DNA of 25,919 bases, taken from the NCBI GenBank assembly GCA_019348335.1, contig JAHWJR010000008.1:1-25919 (forward strand), in the 5' to 3' direction. Source of the stretch: Actinomycetota bacterium. GTDB lineage: Bacteria > Actinomycetota > Acidimicrobiia > Acidimicrobiales > CADCSY01. This document shows positions 6,417 through 13,923 of this stretch, in pieces. Each line of letters starts with the position of its first letter. Position 1 is the first letter of the stretch. The notes under the pieces were generated by a model. That model was not told where the DNA came from. It made no database searches and was given only the letters and a program-made list of their open reading frames with translations. The translations under genes were made by a program, and so were the position numbers.

Positions 6417-8708
6417 CTAGCCGTTGGCGGTTGAGACCGGGGTCGTCGCCGTGTTGCCCGACGTGGTGGTGGTCGTGGCCGGAGGCTGGGTCGTGGTGGT
6501 GAACACCGGTCGCTGCGGCGTCGGGCGCCGCTGGCCGGGGGCGTTGCGGGGAACGACCTGCGTGGTCGTGGTCGACGGCCGAGGCGGCGGTGTGAACGTG
6601 GGCAGGGTCGTCGTCGTGGGAGGTGCCGTCGGGGGCGGTGCGGTGGTCGCCACCGTCGGTGGCGGCGCCACCGTGGGCACGGTGGGCGGGGCCGGCGCCG
6701 GCGGGGGCTGGGGGAAGTCGTCGGGGGGGACGTTCTCGAGGGCTGCGGTCATGAACGAGTTCCACGTCTTGGCGGGGATCGATCCGCCGGTGACCCGGTC
6801 GACGCCCTTGATGTTGAACAGCGAGGTGGGCTTCTCCTTGTTGCCGATCCACACCGCGGTCGACAGCGTGGGCGTGTAGCCCACGAACCAGGCGTCACGC
6901 CACTCCTGGGCGGTGCCGGTCTTGCCCGCCGCCGGGCGACCGATGTCGGCGGCGGTGCCGGTGCCGCCGGAGATGACGCCCTTGAGGATGTCGGTGACGT
7001 TGGCCGCCACCCGCTCGTCGAGCACCCGCTCAGGAGCCCGGTCGCGGTTGTCCTCGACGATCTCGCCGTCCGGCCCCTCGACGAAGGTCACGGGCGTCGG
7101 CGGCTGCCGCTGGCCGGCATTGCCGAACACTCCGTAGGCGGACGCCATCTCCAGGGGGGCGACCTCCTGCACGCCGAGGGCGTAGCTGATGCCGTGCACC
7201 TCCGGGTTGGCCACCCACGCCGAGGTGATGCCGAGGCGCTTGGCCATCTCGCCGACGTCGGGGATGCCCACGTCTCTGATGAGCTGGGCGTACACGGTGT
7301 TGTAGGACTGCGCGGTGGCCTTGCGCAGGTTCGCCTGCCCGCCGGCCGACCCTTCGTAGTTCTGCACCGTGCAGCCGTTGTCGCCGGTGCAGCCGGGGAC
7401 CCGGTACTCGCTGGGAGCGGAGTACACGGTGCTGTCGGGCATGCCCTGGTCGAGGGCGGTGGCGAGCACGAAGGGCTTCCAGGACGACCCCGGCTGGCGG
7501 CCGGTGCCGCCACCCTCGGCGTAGACGGCGTCGGGGTCCCAGCACGCCGCCGGCACGTCGATGACGGGCTCGAGCCCTGGCGGGGGCGGGGGGCAGGCGC
7601 CCAGCGCCAGGTTGACCTGACCTCCTGGAGCCTGGAAGTCCCGGCCGCCCACCAGCGCCACCACGAACCCGCTCCTGGGATCGACCGACGCCAGCGCCAT
7701 CTCGATGGGGGGCTGGGTGCCCCCCAGGGCCTCCGCCACCGCGGCTTCGGCCATGCCCTGGACGGCGGGGTCGAGCGTGGTGTGGACCTCGAGGCCGCCG
7801 GCGTAGACGCGCTCGCCGTACTTGTCCTCGAGGTAGCGGCGCACGTAGTCGACGAAGTAGGGGTACTCCGTGGTGCCCGCGTCCTCGAGCGGGTAGACGA
7901 CGGTCGACGGGCGCGGCGGCTCCCCCCGCTCGGCCAGCCAGATCTGGCGCTCGACCGCCTCCTCGTGCTCCTCGTCGGTGAGGTAGCCCTGCCCGAGCAT
8001 GGCGTCGAGCACGAGCACCCGCCGGCTCTCGGCCACGCTCGGATTGCCCCGGGGCTCGTAGCGGCTCGGCGCCGGGATGAGGCCGGCCAGCAACGCCGCC
8101 TCAGAGGCATCGAGCTCGTTCACCGGCTTGCGGAAGTACGACCGCGAGGCCGCTCCCACGCCGATGGCGCCCTGGCCGAGGTAGATCCCGTTGAGGTACC
8201 TGAAGAGGATCTCGTCCTTGTCGACCATGCGGTTGAGCTGCTGGGCGAGCACCGCTTCCTGGATCTTGCGCTTGACCGTCCGCTCCCGGCCGACGTAGGC
8301 GTTCTTGACGTACTGCTGGGTGATGGTCGAGCCACCCTGGACGACCTCACCGCCCCTGACGTCGGCGATGAGGGCCCGGACCATGGCCGACAGGTCGATG
8401 CCGCGGTTCGAGTAGAAGGACCGGTCCTCGACCGACACCACCGCCTGCTTGAGGATCTCAGGGATGTCGCCCGGTTCGAGAGGCACCCGCTGGTCGAACT
8501 CGCGGAACACGGCGATCTCCTCGCCGTGGACGTCGTAGACCCGGCTGAGCTGGCTGCCTTCCGGCGCCCGGGCGTCGGGGAGCTCGTCGAGCCTTGGCGG
8601 CGACAGCAACGACTGGGCGAGGACGGCGGAGACCCCCACGGGCATCAGGGCGGCGAGCACGAGCACGACCGCAGTGGCCGTGGCCAGTGCCCGGTGGGTG
8701 GTGTTCAT
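6417..8708 (-). CDS. Bifunctional penicillin-binding protein (class A: transglycosylase-transpeptidase)
   Basis: A 763-residue class A PBP that polymerises and cross-links peptidoglycan outside the membrane. A signal-anchor lies at residues 9-30. Transglycosylase (GT51) motifs: VEDRSFYSNRG (93-103, catalytic Glu94), GGSTITQQ (125-132), KRKIQEAVLAQQLNR and RYLNGIYLGQG (170-180). Transpeptidase motifs: SSWK with Ser408 and Lys411, SYN (468-470) and KTGT (596-599). In motif 1 the His often present before the final Gly is Asn-Arg here. Two cysteine pairs (C372/C389 in a Pro-rich insert, C440/C446 around the GCTGDNGC loop) could form disulfides outside the cell. The last ~95 residues are Pro/Thr-rich low complexity. 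The gene starts divergently from the 87-residue membrane protein. Confidence 0.93.
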   Translation of the reverse strand: MNTTHRALATATAVVLVLAALMPVGVSAVLAQSLLSPPRLDELPDARAPEGSQLSRVYDVHGEEIAVFREFDQRVPLEPGDIPEILKQAVVSVEDRSFYSNRGIDLSAMVRALIADVRGGEVVQGGSTITQQYVKNAYVGRERTVKRKIQEAVLAQQLNRMVDKDEILFRYLNGIYLGQGAIGVGAASRSYFRKPVNELDASEAALLAGLIPAPSRYEPRGNPSVAESRRVLVLDAMLGQGYLTDEEHEEAVERQIWLAERGEPPRPSTVVYPLEDAGTTEYPYFVDYVRRYLEDKYGERVYAGGLEVHTTLDPAVQGMAEAAVAEALGGTQPPIEMALASVDPRSGFVVALVGGRDFQAPGGQVNLALGACPPPPPGLEPVIDVPAACWDPDAVYAEGGGTGRQPGSSWKPFVLATALDQGMPDSTVYSAPSEYRVPGCTGDNGCTVQNYEGSAGGQANLRKATAQSYNTVYAQLIRDVGIPDVGEMAKRLGITSAWVANPEVHGISYALGVQEVAPLEMASAYGVFGNAGQRQPPTPVTFVEGPDGEIVEDNRDRAPERVLDERVAANVTDILKGVISGGTGTAADIGRPAAGKTGTAQEWRDAWFVGYTPTLSTAVWIGNKEKPTSLFNIKGVDRVTGGSIPAKTWNSFMTAALENVPPDDFPQPPPAPAPPTVPTVAPPPTVATTAPPPTAPPTTTTLPTFTPPPRPSTTTTQVVPRNAPGQRRPTPQRPVFTTTTQPPATTTTTSGNTATTPVSTANG

Positions 8709-8747
8709 CGTCGTCGGGGGCGGGTCGCTGGCGGGGGCACCGGAAAC

Positions 8748-8790
8748 AGCCTAGAGGCGGCCGGGCCACTCTCCCCGGCGCCGGTAGGCT
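8748..8790. promoter_or_regulatory. Divergent -10 boxes between the PBP gene and the small membrane protein gene
   Basis: The 127-bp gap between the divergent starts holds two copies of the same hexamer facing outward. TAGGCT on the minus strand (complement of 8748-8753) lies 39 bases before the PBP ATG. TAGGCT on the plus strand (8785-8790) lies 45 bases before ATG 8836. Both match TANNNT. The -35 regions are not recognisable. This is a sequence-pattern call only. Confidence 0.4.
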
Positions 8791-8835
8791 CCCGCCGGGG
8801 CCGGGTGCGCCCCGGCCCGAGGAGTTGCGGAGAAG

Positions 8836-9099
8836 ATGACCTTCCTGATCGTCGCGCTGTGCTTGCTGCTGGGCATCGGGGTGTACGCCGGGCTCATGGC
8901 CTCGGGCATCCTCCCCGGTCAGGACCGTGACGAGCGGCCCAGCCTCGGCGGCGGGGGCGGGGTGTTCCCACAGGCGCCCCACCTGCGGGAACTGCCCCAG
9001 GGCTGCCTCATCGTGCTCATCCTCGCTGCCCTGGCGTGGTTCGCGGCGTGGGGGATCGTCCTGGTCATGGCCCTGAACCTGCTGTCGTCGACGACCTGA
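8836..9099 (+). CDS. Small two-helix membrane protein of unknown function
   Basis: An 87-residue protein with two hydrophobic helices, about residues 2-24 and 56-82, separated by a polar, glycine-rich loop (RDERPSLGGGGGVFPQAPHL). The single cysteines C9 and C57 lie in the membrane segments. A purine-rich GGAG/GGAGAAG region just upstream of ATG 8836 supports the start. It diverges from the PBP gene, so a link with the cell envelope is possible but unproven. I do not recognise the family. Confidence 0.7.
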   Translation: MTFLIVALCLLLGIGVYAGLMASGILPGQDRDERPSLGGGGGVFPQAPHLRELPQGCLIVLILAALAWFAAWGIVLVMALNLLSSTT

Positions 9100-9139
9100 C
9101 GGTCACCGAGCAGGACGGCGACGCCGCCGCCCGCCTCGC

Positions 9140-9475
9140 TCAGCAGGGAGCGGAGGCCTCGGTGGACTGGTCGTCGGGGAGCAGGGCGCCGGCCAGCCGC
9201 CCCAGCTCCCGGTGCACCGCCTTCACCCGGGACCGGTCGGAGGCGTAGCAGACGAAGGTCCCGACCTGGCGGCGGGTGACCAGACCCGCGTCGACCAGCA
9301 CCGACAGGTGGTGCGAGGCCAGCGAGGGGGAGACACCGAGTGCCTCGGCCAGGAACCCCGCCGTGCGTGGCCCCCGGCGGAGCCATCGCAGCATCTGGAG
9401 CCGGTGGGGCTCGCCCAGGACGGCCAGGGTGGACGAGATCCGCTCCACCTGCCTCGTGGTGAAGGAGCTGACCAT
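9140..9475 (-). CDS. ArsR-family winged-helix transcriptional regulator
   Basis: A 111-residue regulator with the ArsR/SmtB fold: LAVLGEPHRLQMLRWLRRGPRTAGFLAEALGV (about 18-49), then recognition helix PSLASHHLSVLVDAGLV and wing RRQVGTFVCYAS. The sole visible cysteines are one in the wing and the C-terminal residue, so a classic metal-binding ELCVCDL motif is absent and the signal is unknown. ATG 9475 has no Shine-Dalgarno but sits six bases after a TAAGCT box, so the mRNA is probably leaderless. The methyltransferase gene ends 46 bases upstream in the same direction, which fits a separate transcript. Autorepression is usual for the family but no palindrome was identified here. Confidence 0.88.
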   Translation of the reverse strand: MVSSFTTRQVERISSTLAVLGEPHRLQMLRWLRRGPRTAGFLAEALGVSPSLASHHLSVLVDAGLVTRRQVGTFVCYASDRSRVKAVHRELGRLAGALLPDDQSTEASAPC

Positions 9476-9481
9476 GGCCGG

Positions 9482-9487
9482 AGCTTA
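9482..9487 (-). promoter_or_regulatory. Putative -10 box for leaderless ArsR-family gene
   Basis: Minus-strand TAAGCT (complement of AGCTTA) fits TANNNT and ends six bases before ATG 9475, with no Shine-Dalgarno between. This spacing puts the transcription start at or next to the start codon. Confidence 0.5.
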
Positions 9488-9521
9488 GGCCGTCCTCACG
9501 CTGCGTGGGGGCGCTCGCCGG

Positions 9522-10076
9522 TCAACGCCGGCGGCGATGGACGGAGACGGCGTAGTCGGCGTCGACGCTCCACGGCTTGCGGTCCCAGGTGGACCAACGC
9601 TCGGCGAGGTCCAGACCGGCGGCTTCACAGAAGCGGTCGTAGTCCTCGAGGGACACCCGCTCCTCGCGGAGCTGGAAGCCGGCGACCAGCGCGCCTCCGG
9701 GGACGAGGGTCGGTGCCAGGTTGGCGATCACGGCCTGCTCGGTCCCGGGCTCGACGAAGATCATCACGTTGCCGGCGAGCACGACGACATCGAAGTGCGA
9801 GGCGGGCAGCTCGATCGTGGTCAGGTCGCCCAGGCGCCAGTCGAGTCCGGGCGCCTTGGCCCGGGCCGTGGCCAGCATCTCGGCGTCGGCGTCCACGCCC
9901 ACCACCGCGATGCCGCGCCGGACCAGCTCACCGGCCACCCGGCCGGTACCGCAGCCGGCGTCGAGCACCGACCTCGGCCCCAGCGATTCCACGAAGTCGG
10001 CCTCGCCGTGGACGTTGTGGCCGGCGGCGGCCATCTCGTTGAACCGGAGGTCGTACTCCTCACCCCGGCGGCTCAC
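9522..10076 (-). CDS. Class I SAM-dependent methyltransferase
   Basis: A 184-residue methyltransferase. The SAM-binding motif I is VLDAGCGTGRV (37-47), followed by VVGVDADAEML (acidic residue for the ribose hydroxyls), WRLGDLTTIELP and FDVVVLAGNVMIFVEPG (motif IV region). The length is close to a minimal Rossmann methyltransferase with little extra substrate domain, so the acceptor cannot be named. The start is GTG 10076: no ribosome-binding site, but a TACCGT -10 box seven bases before it, which suggests a leaderless mRNA separate from the J-domain gene 110 bases upstream. ATG codons further in would cut into the conserved N-terminal region. Confidence 0.88.
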   Translation of the reverse strand: MSRRGEEYDLRFNEMAAAGHNVHGEADFVESLGPRSVLDAGCGTGRVAGELVRRGIAVVGVDADAEMLATARAKAPGLDWRLGDLTTIELPASHFDVVVLAGNVMIFVEPGTEQAVIANLAPTLVPGGALVAGFQLREERVSLEDYDRFCEAAGLDLAERWSTWDRKPWSVDADYAVSVHRRRR

Positions 10077-10083
10077 GCAAGCG

Positions 10084-10089
10084 ACGGTA
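10084..10089 (-). promoter_or_regulatory. Putative -10 box for leaderless methyltransferase gene
   Basis: Minus-strand TACCGT (complement of ACGGTA) fits TANNNT and ends seven bases before GTG 10076. No Shine-Dalgarno is present. Confidence 0.5.
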
Positions 10090-10186
10090 GCGCCCGGCTG
10101 ACCGCAACCGGTGCCAACCCGCCTACGCTCCGCTCGATCCGAGCCGAGGCGGCCACGGTCGTGGCCCCCACGACCGACGCGCGCTC

Positions 10187-10795
10187 CTACGACGACGTGG
10201 GCCGTCCGGGCTGCGGGCTGGCGTCGTTCGACTGGGTCGGCGGCCCGACGCGAGCCAGGCGGGCGGCGACCGCGACCACCACCGGTCGGGCCGGCGGGCG
10301 GGCCTGCGCCCCCAGCGGCTCGAGGGCGAAGAGCACCTCGGTGACCGGTGGCCCCGTGTCGCCGGACCGGGCGGCGACCGTGGCCATCAGCGAGCAGGCG
10401 GTCCCGTCGTCGAGCACCACGACCACGTCGAGCAGGCCGGCATCGACGTCGAGGTAGGTGATGTCGCCCATCGAGTCGACGACCTCCACCAGGAGCCGGA
10501 AGGCCTCCCGGGGAGGAACGGCCCAGCGCAGGGAGTCGCCGACGACGCTGACGGTCGGGAGACGTCCGGCCGGTGGTGGCGGGGCAGCGGTGCCCGGCCC
10601 GCTCCCAGCGGCGGGCGAGCGTCGCAGGGTGGCGTAGGCCTGGACCAGCCGGGCGGTCCGCCGGCCGGCGTCGGCCACGTCGGTCGCCACGTCCGGGTGG
10701 GTCCGGCGGAGCTGGCGGCGGAACGCGCTCCTGATCTCGTCGGTCCCCGCCGCCCGGCCCACGGCGAGGACGGCCCGCGCCTCGGCGGTGTCCAC
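10187..10795 (-). CDS. J-domain protein
   Basis: A 202-residue protein whose first ~65 residues form a DnaJ J-domain: the HPD tripeptide at 33-35 (RRTHPDVA), preceded by a basic helix (SAFRRQLRR) and followed by ARLVQAYATLRR. J-domains stimulate the ATPase of Hsp70 (DnaK). It lacks the G/F and zinc-finger regions of DnaJ. A Pro/Ala/Gly linker leads to a C-terminal domain (about 80-185) of alternating strands (GDITYLDVDAGLLDVVVVLDD, VTEVLFALEPLG) that I do not recognise. GTG 10795 lies four bases after the egtD stop, and the GGAG there touches the start codon, too close to act normally, so translation probably depends on coupling to egtD. Whether it belongs functionally to ergothioneine synthesis is unknown. 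Confidence 0.8.
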   Translation of the reverse strand: MDTAEARAVLAVGRAAGTDEIRSAFRRQLRRTHPDVATDVADAGRRTARLVQAYATLRRSPAAGSGPGTAAPPPPAGRLPTVSVVGDSLRWAVPPREAFRLLVEVVDSMGDITYLDVDAGLLDVVVVLDDGTACSLMATVAARSGDTGPPVTEVLFALEPLGAQARPPARPVVVAVAARLARVGPPTQSNDASPQPGRPTSS

Positions 10796-10799
10796 CTCC

Positions 10800-11813
10800 T
10801 CAGTGTGGCCGGGCGGGCCCGGCTTGCGCAGCGGCGACCGGGAACGACAGCGAGACGGCGAAGTCGCCGGCCTCGTCGGTCCACCAGCGGGCCAGCTCCA
10901 ATCCGGCCGAGGCCAGCTCGGCCTCCACGCCCGAGCGCCGGAACTTGGCGCTGGTCTCGGTGCGCAGGTCCTCGCCGGCGGCGAAGTCCACCTGGAGCCC
11001 GATGGCCGGCAGCGTCACGTGCTGGGCCTCCAGCGAGCGCAGGCGCATCTCGATCCGCTCCGCCTCGGCGTCCCAGACGGCCACGTGGCGGAAGCGACCG
11101 GGATGGAAGTCGGCGCCGAGACGGGAGTTGAGCACTCGCAGCACGTTGGTGTTGAACGCGGCGGTGACGCCGGCGGCGTCGTCGTAGGCGGCGACCAGGC
11201 GCTCGGGGCTCTTGACCAGGTCGGTCCCGAGGAGCAGGCCGTCTCCCGGTGCCAGGCTCGACGCCAGGCAACGCAGGAACTCGGCTCGGGGACCGGGCTC
11301 GAGGTTGCCGATGGTGCCTCCCAGGAAGGCCACCAGCCGCCGCCCGCCGGCAGGCAGCAGGTGCAGGTGGCGCTCGAAGTCGCCGACCACGGCGTGCACC
11401 TCGGCGCCGGGGTAGTGCCGGGCCAGCTGGCCGGCAGCGGCCCGCAGGGTGGCCTCGCTGACGTCGAAGGGGACGATCCGCTCGAGCGAGCCGCCGGCGG
11501 CGAGGGCGTCGAGGAGGAGTCGCGTCTTGTCCGAGGTACCCGAGCCCAGCTCCACCAGGGTGTCGGCGGGGCAGGCGGCGGCGATGTCGGTGGCACGGGC
11601 GGTGAGGATCTCGCGCTCGCGGCGGGTCGGGTAGTACTCGGGCAGGCGGGTGATGGCGTCGAACAGCTCCGACCCCCGGTCGTCGTAGAACCACTTCGGC
11701 GGCAGCCACTTCGGCTCTGCGGTCAGGCCCCGGCGGGCGTCGTGGCACAGGGCCGCGGCCAGGTCGGCGGCGTGGAGGTGGACGTCGACCGAGACGCCGG
11801 CGCCGGCGCTCAT
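10800..11813 (-). CDS. egtD: L-histidine N-alpha-methyltransferase (ergothioneine synthesis)
   Basis: A 337-residue EgtD, which trimethylates the alpha-amino group of histidine with SAM to give hercynine, the first committed step of ergothioneine synthesis. Family features: KWLPPKWFYDDRGSELFDAITRLPEYYPTR near the N-terminus (substrate pocket), SAM motif LVELGSGTSDKTRLLLDAL, FLGGTIGNLEP, GTDLVKSPERLVAAYDD and FNTNVLRVLN, and C-terminal TETSAKFRR. The length is near the usual ~320. Start ATG 11813 overlaps the egtC stop by four bases (ATGA). The frame is open further upstream through egtC, but that is shadow sequence. EgtD acts before EgtB, although it is last of the four genes here. Confidence 0.96.
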   Translation of the reverse strand: MSAGAGVSVDVHLHAADLAAALCHDARRGLTAEPKWLPPKWFYDDRGSELFDAITRLPEYYPTRREREILTARATDIAAACPADTLVELGSGTSDKTRLLLDALAAGGSLERIVPFDVSEATLRAAAGQLARHYPGAEVHAVVGDFERHLHLLPAGGRRLVAFLGGTIGNLEPGPRAEFLRCLASSLAPGDGLLLGTDLVKSPERLVAAYDDAAGVTAAFNTNVLRVLNSRLGADFHPGRFRHVAVWDAEAERIEMRLRSLEAQHVTLPAIGLQVDFAAGEDLRTETSAKFRRSGVEAELASAGLELARWWTDEAGDFAVSLSFPVAAAQAGPARPH

Positions 11814-12613
11814 CCTCGTCGCTCCGGGACCCGCACCGGCAGCGGCGCCACCGTCACCGCCGCCGGGGTGGCGACCACCACGGCGCGGTCGGCCACCTCC
11901 CGCCAGCGCCGGCCGTCGTCCCACGGCTCGGAGGCCACCACCACGCGCCCCCCGCCGTCCTCGCCGCCCACGGCCATGGCGGCGCCGGTCTCGTCGAGCA
12001 CGAACAGCGAGTCGCCACACGTGGTGGCGGCGACGCTCGTGCCGTCGGTGAGCATCAGGTTGAGCCGGGCCGGGGCCACCTCCTCGACCGCGGCCAGCGC
12101 CGACGCCAGCGCCCCGGCGGGCTCGGCGCCCCGGTCGAGGGCATCGAGGACGAGGGCGAACACCACGGCGCTGTCGGCCGAGCCCTCGACCTGGGCCACC
12201 CGCCGATCGGACACCAGGCCCCGCAGGGCGGCGCCCACGGCGCCGGCGAAGCCCTCCACCGCCCCGTTGTGGGCGAACAGCCACGGGCCCCACGTGAACG
12301 GGGGCGACCCGCTCTCCTCGACCGGCGCCGGCGGGGTGGCGCTGCGCACCGCCGCCATCACGGCCGTCGAGCGGACGAGCCCGGCCATGCTGGCCAGCGA
12401 CCGGTCGGACCAGATGGGCCGGTCGCTGCGGTACCGGGCCGGCTCCGGGCGGCGGTCACGGTCGTACCACCCCACGCCGAAGCCGTCGGCGTTGACGGTG
12501 CCGTGACGCTGGTGGCGGGGGGCGTAGGACTGGCGCACCAACGAGTGCTCGGGAGCGAACAGCAGCTCCTCGAGCGTCGCCGGCGGGCCCAGGTAGGCGA
12601 GAAGGCGGCACAT
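11810..12613 (-). CDS. egtC: Gamma-glutamyl hercynylcysteine sulfoxide hydrolase (ergothioneine synthesis)
   Basis: A 267-residue class II glutamine amidotransferase-like hydrolase. The mature N-terminal nucleophile is Cys2 (MCRLLAYLG), exposed after Met removal. Other family signatures are NADGFGVGWYD, PWLFAHNGAVEGF and the EGSADSAVVFALVLDAL helix. EgtC removes the glutamate from the gamma-glutamyl hercynylcysteine sulfoxide made by EgtB. ATG 12613 was chosen because Cys2 must follow the initiator. The gene starts two bases after the egtB stop and overlaps egtD by four bases, a fully coupled arrangement. Confidence 0.95.
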   Translation of the reverse strand: MCRLLAYLGPPATLEELLFAPEHSLVRQSYAPRHQRHGTVNADGFGVGWYDRDRRPEPARYRSDRPIWSDRSLASMAGLVRSTAVMAAVRSATPPAPVEESGSPPFTWGPWLFAHNGAVEGFAGAVGAALRGLVSDRRVAQVEGSADSAVVFALVLDALDRGAEPAGALASALAAVEEVAPARLNLMLTDGTSVAATTCGDSLFVLDETGAAMAVGGEDGGGRVVVASEPWDDGRRWREVADRAVVVATPAAVTVAPLPVRVPERRG

Positions 12614-12615
12614 GG

Positions 12616-13923
12616 CTACAGATCCCGTGCGCAGCGCACGCCGGCGAAGATCTGGCGCCGCACCGGCAGGTCCCAGTTGCGGAAGGTGGTGCGCACGGCG
12701 CTGGGGGAGGTGGCCCACGACCCGCCCCGCAGCACCTTGTGGGCGGGGCCCCAGAACACCTCGGAGTACTCCCGGTAGGGGAAGGCCCGGAAGCCGGGGT
12801 GGGGCCGGAAGTCCGAGGCCGTCCACTCCCACACGTCGCCGACCATCTGCTGGCAACCCCACGGGCTGGCGCCGGCGGGGAAGCTGCCCACCGGCGCCGG
12901 CCCAAAGCGCACCTGGCCCAGGTTGGCCTGCCCGTCCGACGGCGGGCCGTCGCCCCAGGGGTACCGGCGCTTGGTGCCTGTGGCCGGGTCCCACGATGCC
13001 GCCTTCTCCCACTCCGCCTCAGTGGGCAGGCGCTTGCCCCGCCAGCGGGCGTAGGCGTCGGCCTCGTACCAACAGACGTGCTGGACGGGCTCGTCCGCCG
13101 GCAGGTCCTCGTGCCAGCCGAAGCGCACTCGCGACCACGATCCCGCCCCCTGTGCCGTCCAGAACTGGGGGTGCTCGAGGCCGGCCTCGGTGCGCCACGC
13201 CCAGCCCGCGTCGCTCCACCACCGCCGCTCGTGGTAGCCGCCGGCCTCCACGAACTCGGTGAAGGCGGCGTTGGTCGTGGGGTGGGCGTCGATGCGGAAC
13301 GGCGCCAGGTCGACCACGTGGGCGGGGCGCTCGTTGTCGTAGGCCCAGGCCTCGTCGTCGGTGCCCATGGTGAACGGGCCCCCGTCGACCACCACCTCCT
13401 CGCTCAGCGCCGGCCCTGACCCCGCCCGGGGCGGGCCCGGCGGCATTGGCGCCGGCACCGGGCGGTACCCCCGGCCCTCCATGAGCTGGAGCGTGGCCAG
13501 CATGGTCTCGTCGTGCTGGTGCTCGTGCTGGACGACCATGCCGTAGACGAAGCCCCGGTCGAGCAGGGGGGACTCGGGGTCGAGCTCGGCCCGCTCCAGG
13601 TGGTCGAGGGCCCGGCCCCGCACGCTGGCGAGGTAGGCCCGGGCCTCGGCCGGCCCCAGCAGGGGGAGCGACGGCCGGTCGGCCCGGGGGTTGCGGAAGG
13701 CGTCGTAGAGGTGGTCGTACGTGGCGCCGACCGCGTCGCCCCCCACGGCTCGCACCAGCCACAGGTCCTCGTAGTTGCCGACGTGGGCCAGGTCCCAGGC
13801 CAGCGGGGACATCAGCGGGGAGTGCTGGCGGACGAGCTCCGGCTCGGGAACGGGTTCGAGCAGGGCGATCGACCGCCGGCGGGCGGCGTCGAGCTCATCG
13901 GCGAGACGGGCTTTCAGGTCCAT
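12616..13923 (-). CDS. egtB: Hercynine oxygenase (sulfoxide synthase, ergothioneine synthesis)
   Basis: A 435-residue EgtB. The N-terminal DinB-like domain carries the non-heme iron ligands, judged by pattern as His47 (DLAHVGNYE), His132 and His136 (QHEHQHDET, the HxxxH pair). The C-terminal formylglycine-generating-enzyme-like domain (about 170-435) includes VVVDGGPFTMGTDD, RWRGKRLPTEAEWEKAA, MVGDVWEWTASDF and VLRGGSWAT. It joins hercynine to gamma-glutamylcysteine with O2, making the C-S bond and sulfoxide. ATG 13923 overlaps the end of egtA by 10 bases, with a weak GGAG upstream. The use of gamma-glutamylcysteine as donor fits the presence of EgtA and EgtC. Confidence 0.96.
   Translation of the reverse strand: MDLKARLADELDAARRRSIALLEPVPEPELVRQHSPLMSPLAWDLAHVGNYEDLWLVRAVGGDAVGATYDHLYDAFRNPRADRPSLPLLGPAEARAYLASVRGRALDHLERAELDPESPLLDRGFVYGMVVQHEHQHDETMLATLQLMEGRGYRPVPAPMPPGPPRAGSGPALSEEVVVDGGPFTMGTDDEAWAYDNERPAHVVDLAPFRIDAHPTTNAAFTEFVEAGGYHERRWWSDAGWAWRTEAGLEHPQFWTAQGAGSWSRVRFGWHEDLPADEPVQHVCWYEADAYARWRGKRLPTEAEWEKAASWDPATGTKRRYPWGDGPPSDGQANLGQVRFGPAPVGSFPAGASPWGCQQMVGDVWEWTASDFRPHPGFRAFPYREYSEVFWGPAHKVLRGGSWATSPSAVRTTFRNWDLPVRRQIFAGVRCARDL

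Noticed and set aside
6417..6720. Threonine/proline repeats at the end of the PBP gene as a possible tandem repeat or phase-variable element
   Set aside because: The codons are irregular with no perfect repeated unit of useful length; such tails are common low-complexity ends of class A PBPs.
8791..8822. GC-rich self-complementary stretch upstream of the 87-residue protein as a riboswitch
   Set aside because: Only a short GGGGC/GCCCC pairing can be drawn, expected by chance in such DNA; no known riboswitch core is recognisable.
7194..8930. 578-codon plus-strand frame opposite the PBP gene
   Set aside because: The opposite strand encodes a PBP with all catalytic motifs; this frame is His/Val/Gly/Asp-biased shadow sequence.
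10788..12506. 572-codon plus-strand frame opposite egtD and egtC
   Set aside because: Low-complexity shadow; egtD and egtC on the other strand carry complete motifs.
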